Source of the DNA: Candidatus Manganitrophus noduliformans | GTDB lineage: Bacteria > Nitrospirota > Nitrospiria > SBBL01 > Manganitrophaceae | Assembly: GCF_012184425.1 (NCBI RefSeq) | Contig: NZ_VTOW01000001.1 | Location: forward strand, 434,001 to 498,000 | Reading direction: 5' to 3' | Length of the DNA: 64,000 nucleotides | Shown: positions 50,521-59,927 of the stretch, piece after piece | Layout of the letters: each line of letters begins with the position of its first letter | Position numbering within the stretch: the first letter of the stretch is position 1 | Program-made: the position numbers and the translations under genes | Notes under the pieces: generated by a model | Seen by the model: the letters and a program-made list of their open reading frames with translations, nothing else | Database searches by the model: none | Told to the model about the DNA's origin: nothing

Positions 50521-51339
50521 ATGAGCACCACCATCGGAAAAGTGACCGAGTCGTTGAAGAATCTTCTCGTCGGCGAGATGGTTCCGGCGACGAATGTGTC
50601 GCTGATCTCTCCCGGCGACACGAGCGGGCAGAACAAGCGGATCAATCTTTTTCTCTACCGGGTCATCGAGAACCCGCACCTGAACAATCGCGATTGGCAG
50701 CCGAAGCGGGGAACGACGAACCAGCTCGTCGCTCCACCGCTCGCCCTGAACCTTTTCTATTTGATGACCCCCTTTTCTCCCCTCGATCCGCAGACCGGCC
50801 TGGCCGATGCGCACGGACTGTTGGGGGAGGCGATGCGGGTCCTCTACGAAAATGCCATCATCCCTCAGACCTACCTCGAAACGGGCCTGCAGGAGGGGGA
50901 GGTGAAGGTGACCCTCCTTCCGCTCGATCTCGAGCAGCTCAGCAAGATCTGGACGGCGCTGAACAAAGATTTCCGTCTCTCGGTCGCTTACGAAGTCTCA
51001 TATGTGGAGGTTCCGGCGGAGCAAGAGCGTCCGCTGCCGAAGCGGGTCACGCAAGTCGAACTCGATGTCCGCGCGCCCTTTAAGCAGCCGGTCCTTCAGG
51101 GGATGTCCCCTCTTTCCGGTCCGGTCGGGACGACCCTCCAGTTCACCGGGACTTTCCTGCGGGGATGGAAAGCGACGGTCCGCGTCGGCGGTCGGATCGC
51201 GGTGGAAGATCAGATGCTCTTCGAGGATCAACTGTTTGTGGCACCGGTCCCGGCGGGACTGACGCCGGGGGTCTATGAGGTCGAAGTGAACGTAGCGAAC
51301 CTCTCCCGGCTGCGGGAGGTGTTTGAGGTGGTTCCATGA
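50521..51339 (+). CDS. DUF4255 tube/sheath terminator (cap) protein with IPT domain
   Basis: A 272-residue protein. The first 190 residues match DUF4255 (Afp16/Pvc16-like: ATNVSLISPGDTSGQNKRIN, FLYRVIENPHLNNRDWQ, YLMTPFSPLDPQTG), the cap that ends the tube and sheath. The last 80 (MSPLSGPVGTTLQFTGTFL, VAPVPAGLTPGVYEVEV) form an IPT/TIG immunoglobulin-like domain. The stop overlaps the start of the ATPase gene (ATGA). Confidence 0.9.
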   Translation: MSTTIGKVTESLKNLLVGEMVPATNVSLISPGDTSGQNKRINLFLYRVIENPHLNNRDWQPKRGTTNQLVAPPLALNLFYLMTPFSPLDPQTGLADAHGLLGEAMRVLYENAIIPQTYLETGLQEGEVKVTLLPLDLEQLSKIWTALNKDFRLSVAYEVSYVEVPAEQERPLPKRVTQVELDVRAPFKQPVLQGMSPLSGPVGTTLQFTGTFLRGWKATVRVGGRIAVEDQMLFEDQLFVAPVPAGLTPGVYEVEVNVANLSRLREVFEVVP

Positions 51340-53570
51340 GAGCGACTAAGAGAGCGACCAAGGCCGCGTCGTTCCGCGACAGCCGGGAGTACCTCGCCGC
51401 CGAGCTCGACTGGCTCGATCGGGCGTTATCGCTCCTGCTTCACCTCTTCCATCGACGCGAGGCAAAAACGGAAGGGCAGGGGCTTTTTCTTTCGCAGAAG
51501 GAGGCCGAGCGGCTTCTCTCTCAAAACCCTCCGGCGGATGAACCCGACGCCGAAGCGCTCCGCGCCTCGCTCGATCGGTCGCGAAGAGAGATCGTCTCCA
51601 GAAGAAAGGCGAGTCTGGAAGAAGGGGTCTATCTTTCCCTCCCTCACCTCGCGCATCTTTTCCATCTCTCGCCGGTCGAGGAGACCGCCCTTCTTGTCTC
51701 CCTTGCGCCGGAGCTCGATCCGAAATATGCCAAGCTCTACGCCTATCTTCAGGACGATTTGACACGGAAGTTCCCCAGCGTCGATCTGATTCTGACGATC
51801 GCCCGGCTGCAAGGAGCGGTCGGCCCGCAGGGGCGTTTTTTCTTCTCCGCGCAGGCGCCGCTGCTTCGCTGGCACCTTCTCCACCCGGCCGGGGAGGCGG
51901 GGCTCCCGATTCCTCGGTTGAATCAAGGGCTCGTTCTTGACGAGCGGATCGTCGCCTTTCTCCTGGAGATCGCGCAGTTCGATGCAAAGGTCCTCCCCTA
52001 TGTTCAGCCGCTTCGCCGGAAAGAGCGGGCCCTTCCGTCGCCCGCCGCGGAGGTGGTCTCCCAGCTGCAAGGGTTGATCACGTCACAGTTCCAGCAACAG
52101 AATGCCCCCCGGCGAAAAGTCCTCGCCTACTTCTACGGACCCGGCGCCCCCGATGGGCGGGGGATCGCCGAGCAGCTCTGCGAAACATTGAAGATCCATC
52201 TGATCGAGGTCGATCTGGCCGCGCTGCATCAGGCCGGGCTGGCCGGCGCCCTCCCCTTCGCCGAGGGGCTTCGACGGATCGTCCGCGAGGCGTTGCTGCA
52301 GCCGGCGGCGCTTTATCTCTCCGGCTTCGAGAAGTGGCGGGAGGAGGGAAAAGGGGATATCTCCGTGATGGAATCTCTTTTGCGGGAAGCTTCCTGGCTC
52401 ACCTTCATCGAGGGGACGGAGCCGCGGGTGCCGGGGGCGATCTCTGAAGAGAGCCTTTTTCTCCCCTTCGCCCTCTCCCTCCCCGACGCTCACCGCCGGA
52501 TCGAGGGGTGGAGAGGATTGATCGACCGGGCGCCGACGACGATCGGGAAAGAGGAGATCGAATCGCTCTCGCTCCGGTATCGGCTGACCCTGCGGGAGAT
52601 GGAGGAGGCGATGTGCCTTGCCCGGGATCGGGCGACTCTCCGCTCCCCCGCGCAGGCGGAGGTGACGTGCGACGACCTTCTCTGGGCCTGCCGCGAGCGA
52701 TCGCAGGTTCACTTCGGCGGCCTGGCGCGGTCGATGACCCCCCGCGCTTCCTGGGAAGATCTTGTCTTGCCCAACCCCCTCCTCCAGCAGCTTCGGGAGA
52801 TCGTCTCCCAGGTCCGCCATCGACCGCAGGTTTTGCACGATTGGGGTTTTGAGAAGAAGCTCCTCCTCGGAAAGGGGATCTACATTCTCTTCATGGGGCC
52901 GAGCGGGACCGGAAAGACCCTGGCGGCCGAGGTCTTGGCGCAAATGTTGGGACGGGATCTTTTGAAGGTCGATCTCTCGGCGGTCGTCAGCAAATATATC
53001 GGCGAAACCGAGAAGAATCTCCAACGGATCTTCTCGGGGGCCGAGCGGTCGGACGCGATCCTCTTGTTCGACGAGGCCGACGCCCTTTTCGGAAAGCGCT
53101 CCGAGGTGAAGGATGCCCACGACCGCTATGCCAATATCGAGGTCAACTATCTTTTGCAGCGATTGGAGGAGTACGAGGGAATCGTCATCCTGGCGACCAA
53201 CTTCGCGCAAAACATCGACGACGCCTTCTCCCGGCGAATCCAGATGAGCATCGAGTTCCCCTTTCCGAACGAAGCGTCGCGCCTGGAGATCTGGAAGAAG
53301 CATCTTCCGAAGGAGGCGCCGCTGGCGGAGGGGGTCGATCTCGAATATCTGGCGGGTCAATTCAAGATCGCCGGCGGGAATATCCGGAACATTGTTTTAA
53401 ATGCGGCGTTCCTGGCGGCGGAGGCGGGGGGGCCGATTCAGATGGTGCATCTTCTTCAAGCGATTCGAAGGGAATATGAAAAGATGGGGAAACTCTTCTC
53501 CGAGTCGGAATTCACCCTTCCCCCGGCCCTTGCAACCGAGCGGGCCGTCCCCAAGAGGAGCGCCAGATGA
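51336..53570 (+). CDS. AAA+ ATPase of the contractile injection system (Afp15-like)
   Basis: A 744-residue ATPase. The catalytic module is near the C-terminus: Walker A GPSGTGKT (about 521), Walker B ILLFDEADALFGKRSE (about 576), sensor ILATNFAQN and the arginine finger region DAFSRRIQ. The N-terminal 500 residues contain a helical region and a second, degenerate NTPase-like part. CIS ATPases of this type are encoded in nearly all extracellular injection loci and are needed for function or assembly. It overlaps both neighbours by 4 bases. Confidence 0.92.
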   Translation: MRATKRATKAASFRDSREYLAAELDWLDRALSLLLHLFHRREAKTEGQGLFLSQKEAERLLSQNPPADEPDAEALRASLDRSRREIVSRRKASLEEGVYLSLPHLAHLFHLSPVEETALLVSLAPELDPKYAKLYAYLQDDLTRKFPSVDLILTIARLQGAVGPQGRFFFSAQAPLLRWHLLHPAGEAGLPIPRLNQGLVLDERIVAFLLEIAQFDAKVLPYVQPLRRKERALPSPAAEVVSQLQGLITSQFQQQNAPRRKVLAYFYGPGAPDGRGIAEQLCETLKIHLIEVDLAALHQAGLAGALPFAEGLRRIVREALLQPAALYLSGFEKWREEGKGDISVMESLLREASWLTFIEGTEPRVPGAISEESLFLPFALSLPDAHRRIEGWRGLIDRAPTTIGKEEIESLSLRYRLTLREMEEAMCLARDRATLRSPAQAEVTCDDLLWACRERSQVHFGGLARSMTPRASWEDLVLPNPLLQQLREIVSQVRHRPQVLHDWGFEKKLLLGKGIYILFMGPSGTGKTLAAEVLAQMLGRDLLKVDLSAVVSKYIGETEKNLQRIFSGAERSDAILLFDEADALFGKRSEVKDAHDRYANIEVNYLLQRLEEYEGIVILATNFAQNIDDAFSRRIQMSIEFPFPNEASRLEIWKKHLPKEAPLAEGVDLEYLAGQFKIAGGNIRNIVLNAAFLAAEAGGPIQMVHLLQAIRREYEKMGKLFSESEFTLPPALATERAVPKRSAR

Positions 53571-53818
53571 TCCGGATCAAACGAATCAAGATCACTTACG
53601 ATCGCGTTCCGCTCGACCCGCGGCAGGCGGCGATGCTTTCCAAACAGGTCCTTTCCCAGGTTCAGAAGCAGCTTCAAGGGGCCCCCCCCGGGAGAATCGA
53701 GCGGCTCTCCCCGCCGGCGGTCCGAATTTCATCGGAGAGCGCCGGCAAACCGGAAATCGTCCGGCGAGCCGCGGGGGCGATCCGCGAAGAGGTCGCCCAC
53801 CGGCTCAAAAGAAAATAG
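53567..53818 (+). CDS. Small basic protein between ATPase and second tube genes
   Basis: An 83-residue basic protein (MIRIKRIKITYDRVPLDPRQ, later RAAGAIREEVAHRLKRK), mainly helical. It overlaps the ATPase stop by ATGA. No family recognised; position suggests a small assembly factor of the injection system. Confidence 0.65.
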   Translation: MIRIKRIKITYDRVPLDPRQAAMLSKQVLSQVQKQLQGAPPGRIERLSPPAVRISSESAGKPEIVRRAAGAIREEVAHRLKRK

Positions 53819-53827
53819 GAGAGAACG

Positions 53828-54487
53828 ATGGCAAACGGATTTTCCAATCAACCGAAGGTCTTGAAGGGGGCCTTTGTCGATTCCAATCTGCTCGCCTTCC
53901 CGCCGCTGATCGTCCCTTTCCAGTTCAACCCGGAGACGATCACCCGGCGCAAGGGGATCAGTGTGACGGCCCCTCCTTCCCGACGGGGGAGAGAAGAGGA
54001 AGCCTCCGAAAGCGAGAGCCTCGGGGAGGCGCAGACGGTCCATACCAATCCGGAGAGCTTGTCGTTGGACATCCGACTCGACGCGACCGATGCCTTGGAA
54101 AAAGGCGATCCGATCGCCGGGGAATTCGGCGTGCTCCCGGCCCTTTCGGCGCTGGAGATGATGGTGATCCCCCGGTCGGAATCGGTTTTTGCGGGACTGT
54201 TGGGGCTCTCGGCCGATTTCGGTTTTGGAGACCGCCAGAGCCCGCCGGTCGTCATCTTCATCTGGGGCCGGCAGCGGATCAATGCCGTCCGGATCACCGA
54301 TCTGAATATCCAGGAGACCGAGTACAATCCGAACCTCAACCCCGTCCGGGTGACGGTGGGGGTCAGCCTCCAGGTGATCGGCGGGCGGAACCCATTCAAC
54401 ATCTTCACGCAGGCGCAGCGGGAGCTGCTGGCGGCGCTGAATTTGGCGAACGCGCCCGATTTAGCGAAGTCGATCATTAATATTTGA
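53828..54487 (+). CDS. CIS tube/tail-completion protein (Afp7 N-terminal-like)
   Basis: A 219-residue protein of the CIS tube type: VDSNLLAFPPLIVPFQFNPETITRR near the start, LSLDIRLDATDALE, PPVVIFIWGRQRINAVRITDLNI and ETEYNPNLNPVRVTVGVSLQVI. In Afp-like systems such proteins connect the tube to the hub, often fused to a LysM domain. Here the LysM part is a separate gene downstream. Confidence 0.88.
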   Translation: MANGFSNQPKVLKGAFVDSNLLAFPPLIVPFQFNPETITRRKGISVTAPPSRRGREEEASESESLGEAQTVHTNPESLSLDIRLDATDALEKGDPIAGEFGVLPALSALEMMVIPRSESVFAGLLGLSADFGFGDRQSPPVVIFIWGRQRINAVRITDLNIQETEYNPNLNPVRVTVGVSLQVIGGRNPFNIFTQAQRELLAALNLANAPDLAKSIINI

Positions 54488-54493
54488 TGGGTT

Positions 54494-54522
54494 GTAGGAG
54501 GCGTATCGCAATACGCCCTTAC
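54494..54522. repeat. Short palindromic repeat, GTAGGGGCG family (degenerate copy)
   Basis: GTAGGAGGCGTAT and ATACGCCCTTAC are inverted repeats with a 4-base centre, 7 bases after a stop. It resembles the larger elements at 56037 and 59828. Confidence 0.6.
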
Positions 54523-54541
54523 CGGAATAGAGGGATGATCT

Positions 54542-54826
54542 ATGATCTACAAAGGCTCGCGCTACACCCGGACAGAAGTCATCGCTCCCGAGAACGCCGA
54601 GGAGAAGACGCCGCGAGTGCTGGAGATCCGGGAGATTCCGAAAACCCCCGGCGTCTTCGAGCACATCGTCAGCGAGGGAGAACGGTTGGATCATCTGGCG
54701 CATCGGTTCTATACCGATCCGAAGAAGTATTGGCTGATCTTGGACGCAAATACGGATGAGTTAAATCCGTTTCATCTCCTCAAGCCGGGCCGGCGGATCC
54801 GTGTCCCGCAGAATCGGATTGTGTAA
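54542..54826 (+). CDS. LysM/tail protein X-like protein
   Basis: A 94-residue protein with a LysM-type fold (FEHIVSEGERLDHLAHRFYTDPKKYWLILDANTDELNPFHLLKPG). In CIS and phage it joins tube and hub. Its stop TAA overlaps the start of the next gene by one base (TAATG). Confidence 0.85.
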   Translation: MIYKGSRYTRTEVIAPENAEEKTPRVLEIREIPKTPGVFEHIVSEGERLDHLAHRFYTDPKKYWLILDANTDELNPFHLLKPGRRIRVPQNRIV

Positions 54827-56031
54827 TGGAAATCAAAGAAGTCGTCACCCTCTCGATTAACGGGGAAAAGCAGGACGATCTCATTCCCGATCTGATACGG
54901 ATTGAGGTGGAAGAGGATGTCGACGCCGCCAGCGTCTTCCGGGTCGAGATCGCCCTCAACGTCGAGCGTGACGGAAGCTGGAGATACATCGACGAGAAGG
55001 AGCTCTTTCGGGTCTGGAACCGGGTTTCGATCGAGGCCGGCTATCCGGAGAGCGGCATCGAGACGCTGATCGACGGCTACATTACCCACATGAACGTAAA
55101 CCTCTCCGGCGATCCGCAGGAGTCGACGCTGGAGATCTCCGGGATGGACGCGAGCGCCTTGATGGACCTGGAGGAGAAGCAGCTCGCCTGGCCGAACAAA
55201 AAAGACAGCGAGATCGCCCAGCAGATTTTCGGCGACTATGGATTGAGCTACGAGGTGGAGGACACGGTGGCCCGGCTGGAGGAGACGGTCTCAACCACCC
55301 TTCAAACCGAAAGCGACATCCGGTTTCTCCGGCGGCTGGCGGCGCGGAACGGGTTCGAATGCTTCGTCCAAGGGAGCAAGGGGTACTTCAGAAGCCCGAC
55401 GCTCGAACTGCCGCCGCAGAAAATTCTGGCGATCCAGTTCGGCGAGGAGACGAACCTTGTGAATCTTCGCTTTCGCGTCGACGGCACCGCCCCGACCCAT
55501 CTTGAAATCCGCCGAATCGATCCGTTCGAGAAGGAGGAGGCGCGGGAAGAGATGACGGAGAGCCCCCGGCGCAAGCTCGGCGAGACCGGCTTGGCTGATC
55601 TCCAGTCGGGGGCGCGCGCCGGGCGCCTCCTGCTGAAAAACCAGATCGCCGCGTCGTCTCAGGAGATGCGGGGGCGGTTGCGCGAAGGATACCGGGGGGG
55701 CGATCGGTTTGTTCATGTCGAGGGGGAGATCGACGCGCGGATCTACGGCGCGGTGTTGCGGCCGAAGCGGCTGGTGACGATCAAAGGGGCCGGCGAGCAG
55801 TTCAGCGGACTTTATTATGTGACCCGCGTCCGTCATGCGTTCACTCTCGACGGCTACACACAAAACTTCGAAGGGGGAAGGAACGGCGCGGGATTGACCG
55901 GCGACGAGGTTTTCGCCGCAGCGGCCCTCCCGATCGCGATCGCGCTCCCCGGCCTTGGCGGCGCCTCGGTCGAATCGGGCAACCGCGTTCTTCCGGCGCA
56001 ACAAGAAGGATCGACGATCCCAGGAATTTGA
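54826..56031 (+). CDS. Baseplate hub protein, gp27/gpD (late control D) type
   Basis: A 401-residue hub protein. VTLSINGEKQDDLIPDLIRIEVEEDVDAA and LIDGYITHMNVNLSGDPQE belong to the phage late control gene D/VgrG N-terminal family. No gp5-like OB domain or spike repeat follows within the chain, which ends in disordered GLGGASVESGN. Afp8/VgrG proteins usually carry the gp5 spike in the same polypeptide or in the next gene. The next gene here is instead gpJ-like. Confidence 0.85.
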   Translation: MEIKEVVTLSINGEKQDDLIPDLIRIEVEEDVDAASVFRVEIALNVERDGSWRYIDEKELFRVWNRVSIEAGYPESGIETLIDGYITHMNVNLSGDPQESTLEISGMDASALMDLEEKQLAWPNKKDSEIAQQIFGDYGLSYEVEDTVARLEETVSTTLQTESDIRFLRRLAARNGFECFVQGSKGYFRSPTLELPPQKILAIQFGEETNLVNLRFRVDGTAPTHLEIRRIDPFEKEEAREEMTESPRRKLGETGLADLQSGARAGRLLLKNQIAASSQEMRGRLREGYRGGDRFVHVEGEIDARIYGAVLRPKRLVTIKGAGEQFSGLYYVTRVRHAFTLDGYTQNFEGGRNGAGLTGDEVFAAAALPIAIALPGLGGASVESGNRVLPAQQEGSTIPGI

Positions 56032-56036
56032 TTTTT

Positions 56037-56093
56037 GTAGGGGCGACCCGACGGGTCGCCCACATGAAGGGCGAGGCACCGCCTCGCCCCTAC
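56037..56093. repeat. Palindromic repeat element, GTAGGGGCG family, full copy
   Basis: The outer arms GTAGGGGCG (56037) and CGCCCCTAC (to 56093) pair, and inside are two hairpins GGGCGACCC/GGTCGCCC and GGGCGAGGC/GCCTCGCCC, a cloverleaf of three arms. It fills the gap between hub and gpJ-like genes and ends just before the next start. Confidence 0.85.
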
Positions 56094-56106
56094 GATTGGA
56101 GACGAC

Positions 56107-57915
56107 ATGTCCGGACCTCAGCCCCCCAAAATCACCACCCTTCGCCGCCGTCCCGTCATCGATTACGTGACGAAGGATTATGAAGGATTCCGGCAGGGGA
56201 TGCTCAATCAAATTCCCCTGCTGCTGCCGAATTGGACCGACCGGAGCGAGAGCGACTTCGGCGTCGCCCTGATCGAGCTTTACGCCTACGTCGCCGACAT
56301 TCTCAGCTATTATCAAGACCGGATCGCGAACGAAGCGTATCTTCCGTCGGCGACCCAGCGGCGCTCGGTGGTGGAGCTGCTCCGTCTGATCGACTATCGG
56401 ATCGATCCGGGGCTGGCGGCGTCAGTCTGGATCCATTTCGACTGCTCGGCGGACGTGACCGTCGGCGGGACGGCGCTCCCCTATCGGCTCAAGACCGCCG
56501 GGGTGCCGGGGGAGCCCGACCGGAACTTCGAGGTCACGCAGGAATTTTCCTTGAAGCAGTTGAACAGCGGGATCGATCTGGCGATCTCGGCGGTCGGCCT
56601 GACGGCCCTGGCGGCGGAGACCCAGTCGATCGATCTTCGGCGGACCGATCATGCGCTTGCCGAAGGGATGGCGCTCTATTTCGAAGAAAAACGTCAGCAG
56701 CCCGACGGTGCGTTTAAAATCCGGCGCTCGCCGATGCTCGAAATGATCAAAATCGAGCCGGCGGGGGCCGATGTCGATCGGATCACCTGGCTTCCCCCCC
56801 TTCCGGAGCCGTTCGATCCGGCGAAGACGACGCTGAAGGGGAACAACATCGTCGCCACGCACGGCGAGTCGGTCTTCGACGAGCCGCTCTTCATCGGCGA
56901 CGGTGCCCCCGGACAACGGATGACCCTCTCGCGCAAACCGGTGACCCATTTGGTGAAGATGGGGCCGTTCACCCGGCGGCGGTCGCGGCCCGAGCTGGAG
57001 GTCCGCGTCGACGGCGTCCTCTGGGACGAGGTCGAGACCTTCTTTCAGAGCACGCCGTCCGATCTGCACTATGTCACCTTCATCGATGAGAACGACACCC
57101 TCACGATCACCTTCGGGACTGGCCAGCGGGGGAGCGTCGTTCCGGCCGGGGCGGAGGTGAAGGGGGTCTACCGGATCGGGCTGGGGAGCGAGGGGAGTGT
57201 CGGCTCCGACACCTTGACGGTCGCCCTCACCGCCATTCCCCAGATCACCCAGATCACCAACCCTTTCAACGCAGAGGGGGGGGCCGACCGGGAGACGACC
57301 GAAGAGGCGAAGATCTCCGGACCGGGATCGATCATCGCGCAGGAGCGGGCGGTCACGCTCCATGATTATGAGCTGCTGGCGAAAGCGTTTCCCGGCGTCG
57401 GAAAGGCGAAAGCACGGGTGGGGCTTCGCGGCGGCTATAAGGTGGTCCAGGTCTACATCGCGCCGGAGAATCCGACCGTGATCCCGCCCCCGTTCGCAAG
57501 CGGGGCGTTGAAGGAAGCGCTCAAGGGGCATCTTGAAGCGCGCCAGCCGGTCAACCGGATGGCGGGGGTCGATGTTCTCGATCCGACCTATGTGCCGGTC
57601 GATGTCGCGGTCGATGTTTATCTGAAGGCCGATGCGGGGCAGGAGCGGGTCCGGAAGGAGATCTTCAAGATCCTCCACGATCTGCTGAGTTTCGCCCGGC
57701 TGGCGTTCGGCCAGCCGATTCGGGTCGGAGAGGTCTTTGCGGCGCTCCATCCGGTCGAAGGGGTCGCCTATGTTCTCTTGAAGCGGCTGGCGCGAAGCGG
57801 CCTGCCGCCGGCGACCCACCATGAGGGGTGCGACTTCGCCGATGTCCCGATCGGGGAGAATGAATTGGCGTACGAAGGGCTTCTGACCGTGAACCTCTTT
57901 GGAGGCATTCGATGA
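56107..57915 (+). CDS. Baseplate assembly protein, gpJ/Afp11-like
   Basis: A 602-residue baseplate wedge protein: DYVTKDYEGFRQGMLNQIPLL, ALIELYAYVADILSYYQDRIA and LMLPEAF-type spacing with LHDYELLAKAFPGVGKAKARV match gpJ/T4 gp6-like families. It is required for wedge assembly around the hub. The stop overlaps the next start by 4 bases. Confidence 0.9.
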   Translation: MSGPQPPKITTLRRRPVIDYVTKDYEGFRQGMLNQIPLLLPNWTDRSESDFGVALIELYAYVADILSYYQDRIANEAYLPSATQRRSVVELLRLIDYRIDPGLAASVWIHFDCSADVTVGGTALPYRLKTAGVPGEPDRNFEVTQEFSLKQLNSGIDLAISAVGLTALAAETQSIDLRRTDHALAEGMALYFEEKRQQPDGAFKIRRSPMLEMIKIEPAGADVDRITWLPPLPEPFDPAKTTLKGNNIVATHGESVFDEPLFIGDGAPGQRMTLSRKPVTHLVKMGPFTRRRSRPELEVRVDGVLWDEVETFFQSTPSDLHYVTFIDENDTLTITFGTGQRGSVVPAGAEVKGVYRIGLGSEGSVGSDTLTVALTAIPQITQITNPFNAEGGADRETTEEAKISGPGSIIAQERAVTLHDYELLAKAFPGVGKAKARVGLRGGYKVVQVYIAPENPTVIPPPFASGALKEALKGHLEARQPVNRMAGVDVLDPTYVPVDVAVDVYLKADAGQERVRKEIFKILHDLLSFARLAFGQPIRVGEVFAALHPVEGVAYVLLKRLARSGLPPATHHEGCDFADVPIGENELAYEGLLTVNLFGGIR

Positions 57916-59831
57916 GCGACCCGGTTCTCTCCCCCAGCGTCGATTTCCCGAAGCTTCTCTATCAACTCCTTCCGGGGATCTACCGCGACAAAGACGCCAA
58001 GGGAGAGCTGCGCCGTTTCCTGGAGATCGCCTCCCTCCCGCTCGACGAGCTGGAGGTGAGCGTGGCGCAGCTTTATGAAGATCTCTTCATCGACAACAGC
58101 CGCGAGCCGTTCATCGGTTTGATCGGGGCGCTGATCGGCGTGGAGATCGATCCGACCCTTCCGGAGCGGGCGCAGCGGACCGAGGTGGAGGAGGCCTTCG
58201 CCTTCTACCGGTCGAAGGGGCTGCACGATCCGATCGCCCTCTTCGCGGAGCGGGTGACGGCGTGGCGGACCGCCGTCATCGATTTTTCCCAAAAGGTCGC
58301 TCAAGTTCCGTTTGTTCCCGATCTCAACCCCGTGATCCCTTATCGGGACCAGCCGGTCGGGGAAGCGCCGCCGGGGAGCGGGAATTTTTTCTTCCGGGCC
58401 GATCAGCAGCGCCAGCCCCTCTTCGACCGGATCACCGGCCGGCCGATCACGCGGAACGCGCTCTTCGGGCAGGAGGCGGCGTATGCCGGGATCGAGGGGC
58501 GCTTTGCGATTAGAGACCGGGGCGCCGATCTCTTCCTTCCCGATTCGGTCCCCGCATTCACCGCGGTGGCCGCCGACCTGATCGACTTTGCCAATCCCAA
58601 AATGCCGAGCGGCATCGCCCTCACGATCCTGCCGAATCAGATTGCGATCGATCCGGAGCTGGGGCGATTCAAGATCGTCTCGCCGATTCCCTTGGCGGGA
58701 AACCTGAGGGTCGATTTTCAAGTGCTGGTTCCCGCTTCGGTCGCGGTCCAGACGTTCGATCTTCGCGATCCGAAACAGATCGCGCGGCTGAACCGGAGCG
58801 ACGATGCGGCCCCCCACACCCTCGACATCCGCCGCCCGCGGCGGCCCACTGATCGGTTCGGCCGATACCACTTCGACAACTTGGGTTTCTTTTTTACCTT
58901 CGGACGGCGCATGCAGAATCAACGGCCGAATGTCTTGCCCCCCGATTCGGAGAGCGGGAACTTCACCTTCGACGGACGCCTTCTGGGGGTGGGGGACACC
59001 GCCGGGGCCGCGCTGCAATTGCAAGACGGGATCGACGGCGCGCCCCTCACCCGGCGGAAGCTGGAATCGGCGGCGGCAGAATATTGCGGGACGACCCGCG
59101 GGTTTACGATCCGGGTCGGCGGCGTCGATATTTGCAGCGCCGATTTCCAGCCGGCGGTCACGCTGCGCGCCGCCGACCTCTCCGATTTTTCCAATCCAAT
59201 GACGCCCGCCGGTGCGCCGATGATCCTTGCCCCCGACCAGGTCGCAGTCGACCCGCAGTTGGGGCGGTTCAAGCTCGATTTGGCCGGGCTCGGAATCGCC
59301 GCCGAGCAGATCCGTGTCGATTACCTTTTGGCGCCGGTTCAGAACCATCGCGGCAGGGCGCCGGCGGCCCTCTCGGCGACGGCGCATGCGCTCTTCGGGT
59401 TCGATCCGCAGGGGAAAATGATCGTTCTGCGAGACGGGGAGGATGGAATGCCGATCTCGGTCAAGCGGCGGCTTGGGGCGGCCCTGGCCGATTTTCACGG
59501 CGCGGCGCGCGGGTGGAGGGTCTACCGGAACGGGATCGATGTGAGTGGAACGCTCGTCGCCGAGGAGAAGGATCTCGGCGATCCGGCCACCCCGGTGACG
59601 CCGGGCCGGCTGGCGGTCGATGTCGACCGGGGGCGGTTCAAATTCCCGGCGGGATTTTTTTCGCCGGCCGATCTGATCACCGTCGACTATAGCGACGAGG
59701 AGACGGAAGCAGAAGCGCAGCTGCTGACGAGCTTCCTGCAGCGCTCGCCGAAGCTGCTGCCGGCGGGGGTGGTCCCGGTCCCGATCGACACACGGGTCCC
59801 GAAGGTCGATCCGGCGGTGTTGGTTTCGTAG
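57912..59831 (+). CDS. Tail protein I-like (Afp12) protein with three repeat domains
   Basis: A 639-residue protein. The first 120 residues are tail protein I-like (FPKLLYQLLPGIYRDKD, EPFIGLIGALIGVEID, FAFYRSKGLHDPIALF). Then three repeated beta-rich units follow, marked by IAIDPELGRFKIVS (about 240), VAVDPQLGRFKLDL (about 445) and LAVDVDRGRFKFPA (about 570). Typical family members stop after the first part, so the repeats are an extension, perhaps a fibre-binding surface. Its stop codon lies in the palindromic repeat at 59828. Confidence 0.8.
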   Translation: MSDPVLSPSVDFPKLLYQLLPGIYRDKDAKGELRRFLEIASLPLDELEVSVAQLYEDLFIDNSREPFIGLIGALIGVEIDPTLPERAQRTEVEEAFAFYRSKGLHDPIALFAERVTAWRTAVIDFSQKVAQVPFVPDLNPVIPYRDQPVGEAPPGSGNFFFRADQQRQPLFDRITGRPITRNALFGQEAAYAGIEGRFAIRDRGADLFLPDSVPAFTAVAADLIDFANPKMPSGIALTILPNQIAIDPELGRFKIVSPIPLAGNLRVDFQVLVPASVAVQTFDLRDPKQIARLNRSDDAAPHTLDIRRPRRPTDRFGRYHFDNLGFFFTFGRRMQNQRPNVLPPDSESGNFTFDGRLLGVGDTAGAALQLQDGIDGAPLTRRKLESAAAEYCGTTRGFTIRVGGVDICSADFQPAVTLRAADLSDFSNPMTPAGAPMILAPDQVAVDPQLGRFKLDLAGLGIAAEQIRVDYLLAPVQNHRGRAPAALSATAHALFGFDPQGKMIVLRDGEDGMPISVKRRLGAALADFHGAARGWRVYRNGIDVSGTLVAEEKDLGDPATPVTPGRLAVDVDRGRFKFPAGFFSPADLITVDYSDEETEAEAQLLTSFLQRSPKLLPAGVVPVPIDTRVPKVDPAVLVS

Positions 59832-59906
59832 GGGCGATCCTTGTGATCGCCCTCTCTCTCGCCGGGAAAAACGCAAAATGCAGGGCGAATACAAGATTCG
59901 CCCCTA
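59828..59906. repeat. Palindromic repeat element, GTAGGGGCG family, second full copy
   Basis: GTAGGGGCGATC (59828) pairs with the distant ATTCGCCCCTAC end (59906); inner hairpins are GGGCGATC/GATCGCCC and GGGCGAAT/ATTCGCCC. The stop codon TAG of the preceding gene (59829-59831) is part of the element. Confidence 0.8.
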
Positions 59907-59927
59907 CAGTTACAATTTGGAGAACGC

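Noticed and set aside
57768-59894. A 708-codon frame on the minus strand
   Set aside because: Shadow of the tail protein I-like gene; Arg/Pro-rich with no family resemblance.
54494-59906. CRISPR repeats
   Set aside because: The repeats are few, differ in length and lie singly between genes; there are no spacers.
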